Source of the DNA: Castor canadensis
Taxonomy: Eukaryota; Chordata; Mammalia; Rodentia; Castoridae
Direction of reading: 5' to 3'
Assembly (NCBI RefSeq): GCF_047511655.1
Contig: NC_133395.1
Span: 76,068,158-76,132,157 of the forward strand
DNA length: 64,000 nt
Shown: positions 19,750-31,495 of the stretch, piece by piece
Numbering within the stretch: the first letter of the stretch is position 1
Layout: each line of letters begins with the position of its first letter
Position numbers and translations under genes: made by a program
The notes under the pieces: model-generated
Seen by the model: the letters and a program-made list of their open reading frames with translations, nothing else
What the model was told of the DNA's origin: nothing
The model's database searches: none

Positions 19750-19973
19750 GGTTTTTTTTTTTTTTGGTGGGACTGAGGTTTGAATTCAGGATTTCCCACT
19801 TGCAAAGCAGCTGCTTTACAGCTTGAGCTATCCCTCCAGTCTATTTTGCTCTGGTTATTTTGGAGATGGGTTTCAAGAACTATTTGCCCGGGCTGGCCTC
19901 AAACCAAAATCCTCCTAATCTCAGCCTCCAGAGTAGCTAGGATTACAGGCATGAACTATCAGCATCCAGGGAG
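19750..19973 (-). repeat. Composite SINE
   Basis: T14, then reverse tRNA/ID part, GGAGATGGGTTTCAAGAACTATTTGCCC linker, and reverse 7SL part (CTCAGCCTCCAGAGTAGC). Confidence 0.92.
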
Positions 19974-20237
19974 TTATCTTTCAATTCACTAATTCTCCCT
20001 ATCCAAATTCCTACCATATCTGCCCACTGTATTTTGAAATGCAGTCATTGTATTTTTCAGTTCTGGGACTTGAGTTTGATTTTTCTTCAGTTTCTAATCC
20101 TCTGCCAAATCTCCACCTTTTCTTGATTTCTATTAAATTTGAGTATTTAAGTTAGTATTTAATATCACCAATATTTGATGTTGGTATGCTATCATTTCTA
20201 CTTGTCTGTAATTTCTGCTGATTTTCAATCACGCTTT

Positions 20238-20393
20238 TTTGTTTTGGTTTGGTTTTTGTTTTTTTGTCTTATAGCCCAAGCCAGCCTTGAACTTGCTATG
20301 GAGCACAGGCTAGCCTCAAACTCACAATCATCCTCCCTCAGCCTCCTGAGCCCTTGGATTACAGGTGTGTGTCACTATGCCTGGCTAGTCTAG
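20238..20393 (-). repeat. 7SL-derived (B1-like) SINE
   Basis: TTTTTGTTTTTTTGTCTTATAGCCCAAGCCAGCC, CCTCAGCCTCCTGAGCCCTTGG, TGTGTGTCACTATGCCTGGC. A partial internal duplication of GCCAGCC...GCTAGCC is visible. Confidence 0.88.
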
Positions 20394-20599
20394 GAAACTT
20401 TTACTGAGTGCCAGGGATTGTATTTATAAACTATTTTGTAAATGATTTGATGATTGCTGCTGCCAGTCCCTGGGAGCAGTGGCAATCTGGAATGATTTTA
20501 ATGTAGTTCTGTAGACTTTGAAGGAGTCCCTCTACCTACAGTTTACCTGATTTCTCAGAGTCAGCCCTCAAGGTTGTAATTCACAGCAAGATAATCTCA

Positions 20600-20855
20600 C
20601 CAAGATCATTCATTCTTTCAAAGACAATCATTTATGAACTATTGTCTGTCTTTTCCATTCATTCTTCCTAAAAAATTACTTACTACCCCTCACAAGGAAT
20701 TACCCACTCCACCCCCACCACACTCTACACAAAAGAAAGGCATATTATGCCTTTTTCTCCTACTAATCTGTCTGTTGCCAGCTCATTCCTTTGATCCTTC
20801 AGAGGCGGAAGGTCCCCTGGCTATCACCACTCTGCCTGTGTCTCTATTAATGTGA
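20600..20855. repeat. LTR-like relic, copy 1
   Basis: Contains AATCATTTATGAACTATTGTC and ACCCCTCACAAGG. Both are echoed at 21235-21340, about 620 bp downstream with an L1 fragment between. Old LTR or other ancient repeat; orientation unclear. Confidence 0.35.
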
Positions 20856-20857
20856 GG

Positions 20858-21030
20858 GCTGTAGGTAGTCACCTCTCGTCCACAAGTGGACCCACATGGT
20901 ATCTGTCTTTTTGCAGTGGCTTAGTTCTCTTAGCATAATATCTTCAAGGTTCATACGAGCTATAGCATGTGACAGAATCTCTGATTTCAAAAGGTGGCAC
21001 CTTGGAATGCAGATTATTTTCAATTCAAGG
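20858..21030 (-). mobile_element. L1 fragment, old
   Basis: TGGACCCACATGGTATCTGTC...TTCTCTTAGCATAATATCTTCAAGGTTCAT is the reverse of an L1 3' region block (ORF2 end into 3' UTR). Confidence 0.65.
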
Positions 21031-21199
21031 GCCTTAGAGAGCAGCAAATGCTGGTATCTCTTGTCTGCTTAAAGTCTGAACCCTACAGGAAGAAAACAAT
21101 TACCTCCCATCCCTTTCCTGAGTTTCCTAACTAAACTCACATCACAGGAAGAGAGATCGAAATCTCTGAACTCTGTCAGCACAACTTGACAGATTTTTG

Positions 21200-21425
21200 T
21201 CACACACCATTGTCTTCGTATTTCCATCCAAAGAGAATCATTTACCACCTATTGTCCCTTCTGCAGGACAAACAGACATCTCCTAGGCCGTTATATGTTC
21301 TCTAGCTCATTGAGTTCCCCTTAAAATCCCTTACAACCCCTCAAGATCATCTACATTCTCCGTTTTCTTCCTCCTCATAGAAAAAGGAGTATTTCAACTT
21401 CTAACTGATGCTGGGCTTAGGGCTA
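21200..21425. repeat. LTR-like relic, copy 2
   Basis: GAATCATTTACCACCTATTGTC and CTTACAACCCCTCAAGATC parallel the copy at 20600-20855, with heavy divergence. Confidence 0.33.
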
Positions 21426-21544
21426 GTGACACTAATGCAATTTTCCCTGTGGTGTGATTTTTCCTATTTTGTACATTAAAAATTTTGTATGCTTTCCCTA
21501 CTATTTGATTTGTCTTTTTAAATTTAGCTAGCAAACTTTCAGAG

Positions 21545-21755
21545 GGTGCTGGGTATCAGTGACTCACACCTATAATCCCAGTTACTCATGAGGATCAAAG
21601 TTCAAAGCCAGCTCAGGCAAATAGTTCTCAAGCCCCTATCTCGAAAATACCCAACACAGAAAGGACTGGCAGAGTGGCTCAAGTGGTAGAACACCTGCCT
21701 AGCAAGTGTGAGGTCCTGAGTTCAAACCCCAGTACTGCAAAAAGAAAAGAGTAAA
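21545..21755 (+). repeat. Composite SINE, near full length
   Basis: GTGCTGGGTATCAGTGACTCACACC, GGCAAATAGTTCTCAAGC, then TGGCTCAAGTGGTAGAACACC and GAGTTCAAACCCCAGTACTGC with an A tail. Confidence 0.93.
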
Positions 21756-21769
21756 GAGAAAATTTTCTT

Positions 21770-22010
21770 TCACTTTTGCATATGTGTTTGAGTTTCCTTC
21801 CCTTTTAAGACTAAATAATATTCTGTTTTAAGTATGTACCACATTTTGTTTATCCATTCAGCCATTGATAGACAACTGGATTTCTTCCACCCCTTGGCTA
21901 TTGTGAATAATGTTGATATGAACTTGGGTATACAAATAATAGCATGGGTCCTGGCTTTCAAGGTGTACCTAGAAGTAGTATATGTGGATCATATGGTAAT
22001 TCTATGTTGC
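21770..22010 (-). mobile_element. L1 fragment, left piece
   Basis: Reverse of the L1 ORF2 C-terminal segment (TTTATCCATTCAGCCATTGATAGACA; TTGGCTATTGTGAATAATG). It is interrupted by a SINE and resumes at 22351. Confidence 0.82.
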
Positions 22011-22350
22011 TTTTTTTTTTTAGGGGGTGGCAGCACTGGGGCTTGAACTCAGGACCTCACAGACTTGCTAGGCAGGTACCCTACCACTTGAGCCACTCTG
22101 TCAACCCTTTTTAAGTTGATAATTTTCGGACAGTCTTGTTTTGTGCCCAGGCCAGCCTGGAGGGTGATCCTCCTATTTGTGCTTCCCTGGGTAGCTGAGA
22201 AGACAAGTGTGACCCACTGAGTCCAGCCATTGGTTGAGTTGGGGTCTCTCAAACTCTTCCCCCCTCCCTGCTGGCCTCGAACTGAGATACTCCCTATCTC
22301 AGCCTCTCAAGTAGTTAGGATTATAGGTGTGAGCTGCCACACCCAGCTTA
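22011..22350 (-). repeat. Composite SINE, extended, inserted into an L1
   Basis: T10, reverse tRNA/ID part to 22106, a first 7SL-like unit to about 22225 and a second one to about 22348 (CTCAGCCTCTCAAGTAG). This is the same extended arrangement as at 14760-15095 and 63008-63402. Confidence 0.88.
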
Positions 22351-22515
22351 TGCTGCATATTTTTGAGGAACTGTTTTCTGCCATACTGTTTTTTCACAGG
22401 GGCTAACCATTTGACATTCCTACCAACAATACACATGGATTCCAATTTCTCTACATCTACTTTTTTAAAAAGTAATATCCATACTAATGAGTGTGACCTA
22501 TTGAACTATACTTTT
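22351..22515 (-). mobile_element. L1 fragment, right piece
   Basis: TGAGGAACTGTTTTCTGCCATAC... CATTCCTACCAACAATACAC is the next collinear block of L1 ORF2 (reverse). Confidence 0.75.
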
Positions 22516-23652
22516 AATTTTTAGAGTTCCATTTCAGTTTTAAAACTTCTATTAATTATCACTGGTAAATGTAGTTCTTTGAAATCCTGAGTATTTCTCC
22601 ATCTGAAAGTTTTGCATATCTGTTTCTGCACACTATCTCTGTTACTGCGTGTGTTGTTGACGATGGCTTCTCTGTCTAGTTGAGTTTTAGATTATGAGGT
22701 GCTCATTTTCCACAGATATTTATCCAAGGGAATTTTTCAAGGCCCCAGTTGAAGGTAAACTCCTCTAGATTGGATTTGTGCTTGACTCAGGAGCCACTAA
22801 CAATCTAGGATTAATTTAGATTTAATTCTGGCTTGAGTAACATTGTTCAGGTCACTAGTAGTATGGACTTGTACCAAAACGTACATGGAGGTCAGATTGA
22901 GATTATAAATTCCCAAGAGAGAGTATGTTTTACTCTCAGATGAGCAGCCAGTTCCAGCTGCTTAGGTTTCCCTGCTGCTTCTGTCTGCATGTTGGTTTTT
23001 CTTTCTTTTCCACCCGGATGTGGAAATGCTGCTCTTGACATCTGGTAAGTGCAGGAGAGGGACTCCTGGTAGATTTACCAATTTTACCAGGCTCTCTGCC
23101 TTATTTCCTTGCCCAAATGGAATTAAGCTGAGAGATATTTTACATTCCTAGTGGGCAAAGGTATAAATTCTTTTCTAATTAATGTGTACTTTTAAAAGAA
23201 TTCCATCCAGCATTCCAGAGTTCTGTGTGTGGTAGAGAAGAATGTGGTAAAAGGATTCCAAGAATAAATCTGTGTAAAAAGTAAGAATTTTAGAAAGAGA
23301 AAAATTTATCTGTTTATACCAAGTTGCATCACAAAGCTGTCCAAAATAAAATGGAATAATACTTAACAATAAATCCATGAAAGGGTCTGAAGAGCAGACT
23401 ATTTACATAGACGTAATACAGGATTCATCACAAGTCAAAAGGGAAGGGATGGATTGATTGTTCAACAAATGGTTGATAAATTGACTAAGTGGGGGGAGCA
23501 CCTATATTTTCCTTTCTTTGCATATTTTAGAATAAATTTGAGATAAATTAAATAATTGAATAGGAATGAAGCTGGAAAATAATACTTCATATAAGTGACT
23601 GGCTAATTTGTAAGGATGAAAGCAATCAGAGAAATAACAAAAGGAAGGAGAA
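22516..23652. other. Non-coding, no recognised element
   Basis: AT-rich sequence with no conserved frame. Short open stretches such as 23175-23378 lack any domain or context. Confidence 0.5.
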
Positions 23653-24100
23653 TGTTAAGCCAAAACTCTGAGACTGAGGGATCTCTGAATAGAAGGTTTT
23701 ATTGAGTCATGACAGATGCTAGTCAGAAAAAGACCAGGTCCTGGAACAAGCTCCCACAACTTCCAGCTGCAATGCTAGGTAGCGGCTAGCATTGAACCAG
23801 GGCTCAAAGCACTTGTGGTAATGAAAGTTGGGGAAGGATGGCCTACACTGTTCACATTCCACTTACTTTGGCCGTAGAGAAAACAGGAAGTGGGGGAAAT
23901 TTAGAAATAGGTAAACACTCTGTGAGAAGAAGTAACTGCTGTTTCTAAAAGGTTGTGATGGGATGTGAGCTAAGGTTTTAACATATTTACATTTAGGAAT
24001 GTGAACCAGTTTTTGTTGTTCTGTACCTTGCTAACTGATTAATCTCCTCCATCTTAACTTCCTCCCTTCCATACTCTAGCCCCGTAATTAAATTTGGACA
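23653..24100 (-). mobile_element. Probable LTR, unassigned
   Basis: The minus strand begins TGTCCAAATTTAATTACGGGG (24100) and ends ...GAGTTTTGGCTTAACA (23653), with AATAAA (plus TTTATT, 23698-23703) about 45 bp before the end, as in a U5. Its TG...CA ends and 448-bp length fit an LTR. No target duplication is visible. Confidence 0.45.
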
Positions 24101-24178
24101 TCTCAGAATTTTTCCCTTATTATTAATTAGATTAGAACAAAAAGTTTATGTAGCAAAAGACATGCTATCTTTGGGGTC

Positions 24179-24552
24179 TGAAATGTCTCCCAAAGATACA
24201 TGTGTATCTGATTTGGTCACCAGCCTGTAGTGCTATTTAGAGGTGGTGGAACCTTTAGAAGATAGGACCTAGTGAGAGGAAGTTAGGTCATTGGGACTGT
24301 GCCCCTTGAAGGAGATGTTGAAACCCTGGCTCCTTGCTGTCTTTCTCTAGACTTCCTGGTTAGTATGAGGTGAACAGGCCTCCTCTACCACAGCTTCTGC
24401 CATGATGTACTGTGCCACCAGAGGCCCAAAGCAAAGGGGACCAAGCAACCATGGGCTGAGCATTCTGAACCATGAACCAAAATAAGCCTGTCCTCTTTTT
24501 AAGTTCATTTGTCCCATATGTTTGTTGCAGTGACAGAAAGCTGACTAACACA
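24179..24552 (+). mobile_element. MaLR solo LTR
   Basis: 374 bp from TGAAATGTCTCCCAAAG to CTGACTAACACA. Internal landmarks are GGTCACCAGCCTGTAGTGCTAT, GAGGTGGTGGAACCTTTAGAAG, GGTCATTGGG and TTGTTGCAGTGACAGAAAGCTGACTAA, a textbook MaLR (MST/ORR1-type) LTR. The open frame antisense to it is not a gene. Confidence 0.9.
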
Positions 24553-24649
24553 AGACTTAAAATTTAAAAGTTTATCTACAACCACCTAGAGGAAAATCCT
24601 GAAACAATATCAAAAAAGGAAAATAATCTCTTTGTTCTTTTGAAATAGA

Positions 24650-24720
24650 ATATCCTCTTCCTCCTTCTTTTTCTCCTCCTCCTCTTCCTTCTTACCTCCT
24701 TCTCATCCTCCTCTCCTTCT
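24650..24720. repeat. Polypyrimidine (CTT/CCT)n tract
   Basis: Almost pure C/T on the plus strand (CTTCCTCCTTCTTTTTCTCC...). It causes the lysine/arginine-rich open frame on minus, which is an artefact. Confidence 0.93.
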
Positions 24721-24737
24721 GTATAAAAAGTCATTCT

Positions 24738-24817
24738 GGGTGTGGAAATGTAGCTCAGAGTAGAGAACATGTGAAACCCTGGTTCAATTTGTGACACCTC
24801 CCAAAAAACAAAAATAG
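24738..24817 (+). repeat. ID-type SINE
   Basis: GGGTGTGGAAATGTAGCTCAG...CCTGGTTCAATTTGTGACACC then an A-rich tail; diverged A and B boxes of a tRNA-derived SINE. Confidence 0.8.
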
Positions 24818-26232
24818 GATGTGTTATTCCATTGTGTTATGGCTCTATTATTTTCCATGAAAATTCAGAAATCCTTAATGTGTTTTCCCCTGTTTGTGGT
24901 GTGTGGCCAAACTTTTGGCTGCCTTAAAAATCTCCACTTTGGTTTCTGAAGTTTGATTGTGGTGTGGTAGGTGGTAAGTGGGCTTTTCTTTCTGTCTGTC
25001 CTGCTTCTGGTTTGGTAAGCTTCTTGGATCTCTAAGTAGATATTTTTCTCTAACTTTGGAAAAAAATTGCCATTATTTCTGCAGATACCTTTTTTTGCTG
25101 AGCGTGTGATTTTCAGAGAGAACTGAGGTTATCTTCCCACAGCACATGTCTTGAAAAGCTGGGCTGAGGTAGGTGGCCTCCCCCGGAGGATAAAGGCCCC
25201 ATAGGCAACTCGTAGAAGCAGTCAGAATTTCTGCTTTCTCTTCCGAAGAAGAGGAATTCATAATCTTTGCCTTGTGGGATTTCTTTGAGAGTTGGTGGAA
25301 TGGTGCTTCTAACAGATTTAGAAGGTGTGAGGCAATGGTGGGCATTGTTGTGTTTAAAACATGGATCCAGGAAGTGCTGGTTAAAATGCACTGGAATCAA
25401 CTATCCTCTACTGCCATTCTAAAAGACTCAATTGTAGAATTATTGGCAAAGAGCAAAGCCCCAAAGGAATGTCTGTGTCCTTTTGTTTGGTGTGGAAGGG
25501 GGAAGCAAAGGAAAAGTCCCCAGTATGGGCCCCAGAGATCTGGAAGATTGGCAAATACGAGGGGATACAGGTCCGCCAGCCAGTTTTGATCAGAAGCGTG
25601 CCACTCCTGATCCGTGGGCACTAGAACTGGCTCTTTAATGTCATTGTCAGATGTGTACTGTGCATGAGAGCACATGAAAACTTGGTGATAAACCCTGCTA
25701 CAGCCAAGCCAAAGGTAGAATGGATGCACTTGCCACAGGTGGTGTCTGCCAGCACTCTCCACTTACTTGCCTGGTTTAATGGGGTAAGTGTTTGCTGTGG
25801 CTCCTGCTTCTTTGTTATATGTGTGTGTATATATTGTACACACACACACACACACATAACATATATATAATACATATGCAATATATATTACATATATGTA
25901 ATATATATATATACACAGTAAGGTTTAGCCTTCATGTTTTAAAATTTAATCAATCAGTAAGTCGGCAGTCATATTGATACACTGATGTTTTAGCATATAG
26001 GTTCTTTGAAAATGCAAGATTTCTTACATGGGAAGAGAGATATGCAAACCAAAGCCCCCAAAGGAGGAACATGCCTAGAGAATTTGTGTGCTTGGTCCTT
26101 ATGACAGCCAATTAAATTCTACCTATGCTCTTCCTCTTCCAGTTCCAGGCACTTTGGCAGTAATCACTTACGGTGCAAATACAGCCAAGTCTGAGAACCA
26201 CACCACACACTACCAGTCTTGTAAATCATTAT
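24818..26232. other. Non-coding tract with a CA/TA microsatellite
   Basis: Nothing gene-like. Bases 25836-25857 are (CA)n and 25858-25916 are a TATATA/ACATA-rich stretch. Overlapping open frames at 25073-25762 on both strands have no recognisable domain. Confidence 0.55.
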
Positions 26233-26233
26233 A

Positions 26234-26316
26234 GGCCAGAAATGTGACTCAAGTGGTAGAACACCTGCCTAGCAAGTGTGAGGCCCGAGGTTTAATTCCC
26301 AGTACCACCAAGAGAA
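26234..26316 (+). repeat. tRNA/ID-like SINE
   Basis: TGTGACTCAAGTGGTAGAACACCTG, GTGTGAGGCCCGAGGTTTAATTCCCAGTACCACC. It sits directly 5' of the RPL29 retrocopy. Confidence 0.9.
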
Positions 26317-26735
26317 GAATGCAATATCAATGTCAAGGCCATGAATGTGTGTGCCCAGGCCATCAAGGCCCTTGTAAAGCCCAGGGAGGGTAAGTTAAGT
26401 CCCGAAGAGCATCAGCCACAGCTCAGTGGACTCCCCTGCATCACCCACCCTAACTTAGGACACGTGCTTGTGCCTACATTGTCAAGGTTGTCAGATCCCG
26501 CTGGCCAGAGGCCAAAGCCACAGAAAACCAAGGCTTGTGCTGAGGCTCTGGCTGAAGTTCCAGCTCCAGCTCATACTTCTAAAGCTGTCCAGGCCGCCAT
26601 GAAGCCTCCAGAACAGAGGCCTCTGCCTGCCAGCATGAGGACAGAAGGACTGCAGTGACTGGGTGGCCACTGATCTGGGGCTGTTGTCTTCTCTTGCTGT
26701 TTGTGTAAATTAACCTGGGGGAGGAAAAAAACTCT
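26317..26735 (+). pseudogene. RPL29: RPL29 processed pseudogene (retrocopy), 5'-truncated
   Basis: The frame from 26341 matches the C-terminal two thirds of RPL29 (eL29): AQAIKALVKPREGKLSPEE, then SGLPCITHPNLG and the lysine/alanine/proline-rich tail (QRPKPQKTKACAEALAEVPAPA). Many lysine and arginine codons of the parent are mutated and the initiator region is missing. No introns are present. The purine-rich end GGAGGAAAAAAA at 26719-26730 may be the poly-A remnant. Confidence 0.85.
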
Positions 26736-27905
26736 CTACAGCCAACCCAATGGAATATCAATGATGGGAAAATAAGATATCCAGGACAAGTAACAAATAA
26801 TTGTCCCCAGTGAACATTTAAATAGGCAATCTAGCCAAGAATAAATGAATCCTACTGAATCAGGCACAGCAGTGATCCCAGCTTTCCACCATGCCAGGTT
26901 ATTCAGTCTGACCTTCAGGGAACATCTGGGGAGTGTGGCTCTGGTCTGTCTGAACTATATTGGCACTAGAGGCCCCAGGATCTTCTGGGAAGAAACTCAA
27001 CTTATGGGAGGAAAAGTTCAAGAGTCAATCTCAAGGCCAGTGTTGAAGGGGAAGGGGGTGTTTCTGATTATGAATCTGTATAGCTTCTATTGAGTCATTT
27101 TGCCTAGTTCCCCAGATTCCATGGGACAGGAGACTAAGAGAAAGAGAGACCAAGATGTAACAAGTATAAGACATAACAAGAGCATAAGAAGTCAGGGTAT
27201 ATGGTGTCATGTGATTGTGTGACAGAGTTAAGCTTATCTTCTGTACTTGAAGCAACACTGGAGACTAGGACAGGTGTAGCTGGAGAGATCACTGGAAGTG
27301 GACTGGGGACATGGGATGGATTTCCCTGGGCTCTCTGGGAGTGGATCACCAGATATCGGAGAGGGGGTTGGGGATGTATTGTGGCTACTTGGTCCTTACT
27401 TGTTTGTTTACATTCCTTTCCTCTGGGAGCTGTCTCTATCTCTGCAGTGTTGATGGAGCTGCCAATCCACCTCCTCTCATTGCCCCTTACCCTGCAGAGG
27501 CAGGACTGTGAACTAGGTTAGCCAACCGGAGAACATCTTTCTGTGGAATGAGCAAAAGATGCAGACACTTGAGTATTTGACCCAAACAGAGCCAGCTCAA
27601 GGTCGTTCCTATAGCTGGTATAGTAGCTGGAAATGTGACAAACCACAAAGACCATTGCTTCTATTGATGGAGAGATTGACAGACAATAAAGTCATCAGGG
27701 AAACTATGAGATGGACCAGATGTTTTTTAAGGACTTGACTCCAACCACATGTCCATCTGGCTAAATCCTAAACTTTTCAGTTACATAACAATGAAATTTC
27801 AAATATTTTGCTGGCCCGTGTGCATGTTTTGTGGATGACTTGCAATTCAATGATTCCTAATTCAGAAAAGTGGTTGTTTCTGACTTAAACCATTAACACC
27901 TGTGA
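26736..27905. other. Non-coding, no recognised element
   Basis: No exon-like or repeat signature is convincing. Overlapping open frames at 27031-27521 on both strands look random. Confidence 0.5.
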
Positions 27906-27909
27906 ACTT

Positions 27910-28104
27910 AGGTGGCTAAGGACTTAGCTTTGTGGTAGAGAACCTGCTTAGCATGCTTGAGGCCCTGGGTTTGATTCCCAGCACTGCAAAACAAAGCAAA
28001 AATCAAACCAAATCAAACCAAAAGAAAAAAACCACTGCTCTGGACAGATGTGTAGCTCAGTGGTAGAGCTCTTGCCCAGTGAGAGAGAGAGAGAGAGAGA
28101 GATC
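27910..28104 (+). repeat. Two adjacent ID-type SINEs, second ending in (GA)n
   Basis: First copy: GGACTTAGCTTTGTGGTAGAGAACC...GGGTTTGATTCCCAGCACTGC, with an AAATCAAACC tail. Second copy starts near 28037 (GATGTGTAGCTCAGTGGTAGAG) and collapses into GAGAGA at 28081-28102. Confidence 0.88.
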
Positions 28105-29200
28105 TTTGAAAAATCTCACAAAGCTGATTGTTGGTTTGATGTTCGGTATCGGATGCGCTCAGGACTACCTCCTCTAAAGTATGCACACCTCTCTTCCCCA
28201 GGATGAAGCCTTATGCAATGGACATGGAGACTCTGTGATTATTGCATACAACTGCTTCTCTGCAAAATGAAGGGAATGGGAGGGAAGAAAATGTGGAGCT
28301 GTCTTTAGAGGACCAGGAGATTTCTGATCTGTATTCAATTGGGAGGAGTTTGGAAAAGATGGTGGGGCTTTATCCCCATCACTACTTTATGTAGATCCTG
28401 TGACTCTCATCTGGAAACCCCTTAGGTACTTCATAATTGAAGCATTCAACAAATGTTTGAGTGCCTAGTCTGGGCAGCCACTCTGCTTGGCACATAATGG
28501 TGGACAGATGGAACATGGTCCTTGTCATATGAAATTTACATTATAATTGGGAAAGATAAACAAATAATTATGATGAAATGTGATACATATTATAAATAGG
28601 GATGGATGAGATATTAGTCAAACTCTTAGTGAAAGTGGGAGAAACCAAATTACTCCTAGCTTAAGTAAAAAGAGGCTATTTCCTGATGTGTAGTAGCTCC
28701 CAGTATGACGTATTTAGGGTGAGCTGGATCCACAGTGCCAAGGTAATCCAGTCTCTCTCTCCTCCTCAATGTCATTCATTTCTCTATCTGTCTCTCTCAC
28801 TTTCTGCTTTCTTTTGCATCAGCTTTCTTCTCAGGCAAACTTTCTTGCTAATAAAGAGTCCCAGGCCACTCCAGAAGTGCATCATCCTTATGAGGTTTCA
28901 TAAAAGAGAAATCCTCTTTCTGCCAGTATCCACAACAATTGCTTCAATTTTTCAGATGGGCTCTTTTTGACCCATGCTCACCACTGAGTCAATAATTGTG
29001 CACAGAGATTTTGTATTTTAATCCATACCTGGTTTGGTTTGTGGGGGTATCTTGAGGCTGCACTAAGAATCTAGGAAGTGTATTTGAAGATTTGGGGATC
29101 CATGCCCCCCACCATGTGCTGTGGGAGCACATAGCTAGGTAAATAAATCCCTGGAAGACATCAGAAGAGCATTATTGGAGGATGCTGACATGCAAAAGAT
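28105..29200. other. Non-coding tract, possible ancient repeat near 28440-28620
   Basis: ATTCAACAAATGTTTGAGTG...GGGCAGCCACTCTGC at 28445-28490 resembles a very old mammalian interspersed repeat. The rest is unassigned. Confidence 0.4.
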
Positions 29201-29204
29201 AAGT

Positions 29205-29432
29205 AACAACTTTTATAACAATAGTTAGTATTTATTGCATCTTTGCTATGTGCCAGGCACTCTGCTAAACACTTCATATACATCATCTCATTTAATCTTC
29301 ACCACAACTTCTGATGTAGGGCCCAGTATATTGTCCATTTCAGAAAAAATAAAGCTGAAGAGAAATGAGAAAATGAAGTCGAGGCACAGAGAGGTTAAAC
29401 AATGTCCTGAAGGCCCCAGGTAGTAAATGAAG
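29205..29432 (+). repeat. MIR element
   Basis: TATTGCATCTTTGCTATGTGCCAGGCACTCTGCTAAACACTTCA, CTCATTTAATCTTCACCACAAC, GAGGCACAGAGAGGTTAAACAATG: the MIR body in order, well preserved for its age. Confidence 0.9.
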
Positions 29433-30004
29433 CAAGTACTAAGAAAGTTAAGTGAGAGGGAAGAACGTTCCAGGTGAGAAACCACACAGGGACAGACTCA
29501 GATGCACATCGGAAGAGCTGATCATAGCCTGGACTCTGAGAGGTCAGGAGCTCCAGTTGGACAGGCTTAGTGGATATGACTAAATTTGACACCTCTGTTT
29601 CCCCATTGCCTTGGCTGTACTTCCGGAGCAGTTTGCCAAGATTGAAATGCCCTGTCAGTTTGACCAACAATCTGAATGATAATTAAATGCCTGGCTCAGT
29701 TCAGAAATGTGGTCCAGTGTCTCGATGACGACCCCTCTATCAGCTTGTCAATGTAAGGTTGTACCATTAGTTCACAATGGAAAGGCAGTTACAAATACCA
29801 CTGCTGACAGCTGTCTCCACAGTAAACCCTAGTACGCAAAGAATAAAATAGCGGGACACTGGTGAAGGTATTCTGCTTGTATTGCTTTATATCAGCAAAG
29901 TAGGCACTGGTAAACATTGTTCATGATAATAATGACAGTGGGGAGCTTCTGTGGAGTCATTGTTATTATGCTCGAGACAATACTTTGGGAGCTTTCAACT
30001 TTAA

Positions 30005-30064
30005 CTCAATTCTTACAGCCCCTCATCAGACATCCCATTTTGTAGATGAGGAAACTAAGCCCTA
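30005..30064 (+). repeat. MIR fragment
   Basis: CAATTCTTACAGCCCCTCAT...ATTTTGTAGATGAGGAAACTAAGCC is a MIR core; a SINE starts right after it. Confidence 0.65.
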
Positions 30065-30298
30065 GCCCGGTGCCAGTGGCTCGCTCCTATAATCCTAACT
30101 ACTCAGGAGGCAGAAATCAGGAGGATCGTGGTTTGAAGCCAGCCCAGGCAAATAGTTTGTGAGACCCTATCTTGAGAATACCCAATACAAAAACAGGTCT
30201 GGCAGAGTGGTTCAAGTGGTAGAGCTTGCCTAGCAAGTATGAAGCCCTGAGTTCAATACCCTCCACACACAAAAAAAAAAAAAAAAAAAAAGAAAGAA
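30065..30298 (+). repeat. Composite SINE, full length
   Basis: CCCGGTGCCAGTGGCTCGCTCC, GGCAAATAGTTTGTGAGACCC, GTGGTTCAAGTGGTAGAGC, GAGTTCAATACCC, A-rich tail. Confidence 0.93.
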
Positions 30299-31495
30299 GG
30301 AAATAAGGCTTAGACAGGCCCACAAATTGTTGTCTCCACAATCTGTGTTCTCAGCCACATGAGAACTCTGTCATGCCAGCCCACGCTGGAAGGAGGGATG
30401 TTCAGTGCTAGATACAAACAGTAAGGACCTTATTCCAAGGCTGTGAAGTAGAACAGCACATAGAAGAAATGAGATGTCTGGGGTCATGGGAAACTGTTTA
30501 GAAGTCTAAAATGTCTTTGCATAAAGAGTATATCTTTGTTTCACCAAGCAGAAGCTTCTGGGGTGTTCAAGAGAGCCGAAATCTTCTGTGCCTTGTTTTC
30601 ATGCAGGAAGGAAGTCATATCTGTAATGAGCATTGTAGCTAAGCATGGCCCAAGCTGGCACACCTTTCTAGAAATGTAAAGATCATGGTTTCTGTCAAGC
30701 TAAATCCCTGCAGAAATTAGCTAAGCCCCACATAAAATAACGAACAGGTGAGTCTCCTCCAGGAGCCACACAGAATGCCCAAAGCAGCAATGGAAGACAG
30801 CAAGAAACCTGGGTTCAGGCCCTGCTACCCTTCCTTTGATTTCCTGTCCTCTGGCAAGAAGGAGAAAGGATACAGGCAAGAAGGGTGAGAGGAAGCTAGT
30901 GATTTTGATTCTTCTTTTTATGCAGTATCTTATCTAAATCCTTAAAACAAGCAGTCGAGGGTAAATATTGTTTTCTTCCTTTAAGGAGACTTTAGAAGGT
31001 TAAGTAACTTGCCCAAAGTTGCACATGCATGCTGGATTCATACCCATGCTGTCAGATGCCAAATGTCCTGTTTTTCCCACTCTGCTGTCAGTCAGTGGGA
31101 AGTAACGCCCCCTGGTAGTGCTGTGCTCCTATCAGTGCAGAGCAAGTGGAGGGCTTGGGTGGCAGCACATTTACTAAATCTCAAACAATACAGATGAGGG
31201 TGACATGGACGAAGTCCGAGCCTTCCCATCTTCCATGTAGAGAGCATGGGCCAAAGCAGGATGGGAGTGTGTGTGTGTGTGTGTGTGTGTGGTGCAGCAA
31301 TTGTGGGAAAACCCTGAAAAGCAACAAGTTAATTAATAAGTAAACAAATGGAGGTATCATCTTATGCTTGGGTCTAACTCTAGTTGGGCTGTGACCTGGA
31401 GGACTGCTTGGAACCCCCTGTGGCTGTAAAATCAGGTAAGCTCTGGCAGTGTTTAGATCATGTCTCTTTTTGTTTGATAGTCAATTGTCTTTTTA
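30299..31495. other. Non-coding tract with a MIR relic and a (GT)n repeat
   Basis: A MIR-like segment at 30920-31070 (TTAAGTAACTTGCCCAAAGTTGCACA), (GT)n at 31268-31292 and a CTCF-like motif at 31105-31118. No gene. Confidence 0.55.

Noticed and set aside
26341-26658. Intact 105-codon frame in the RPL29 retrocopy as a possible new gene
   Set aside because: The frame is the truncated, heavily substituted C-terminal part of RPL29 with no promoter in view; it reads as a pseudogene.
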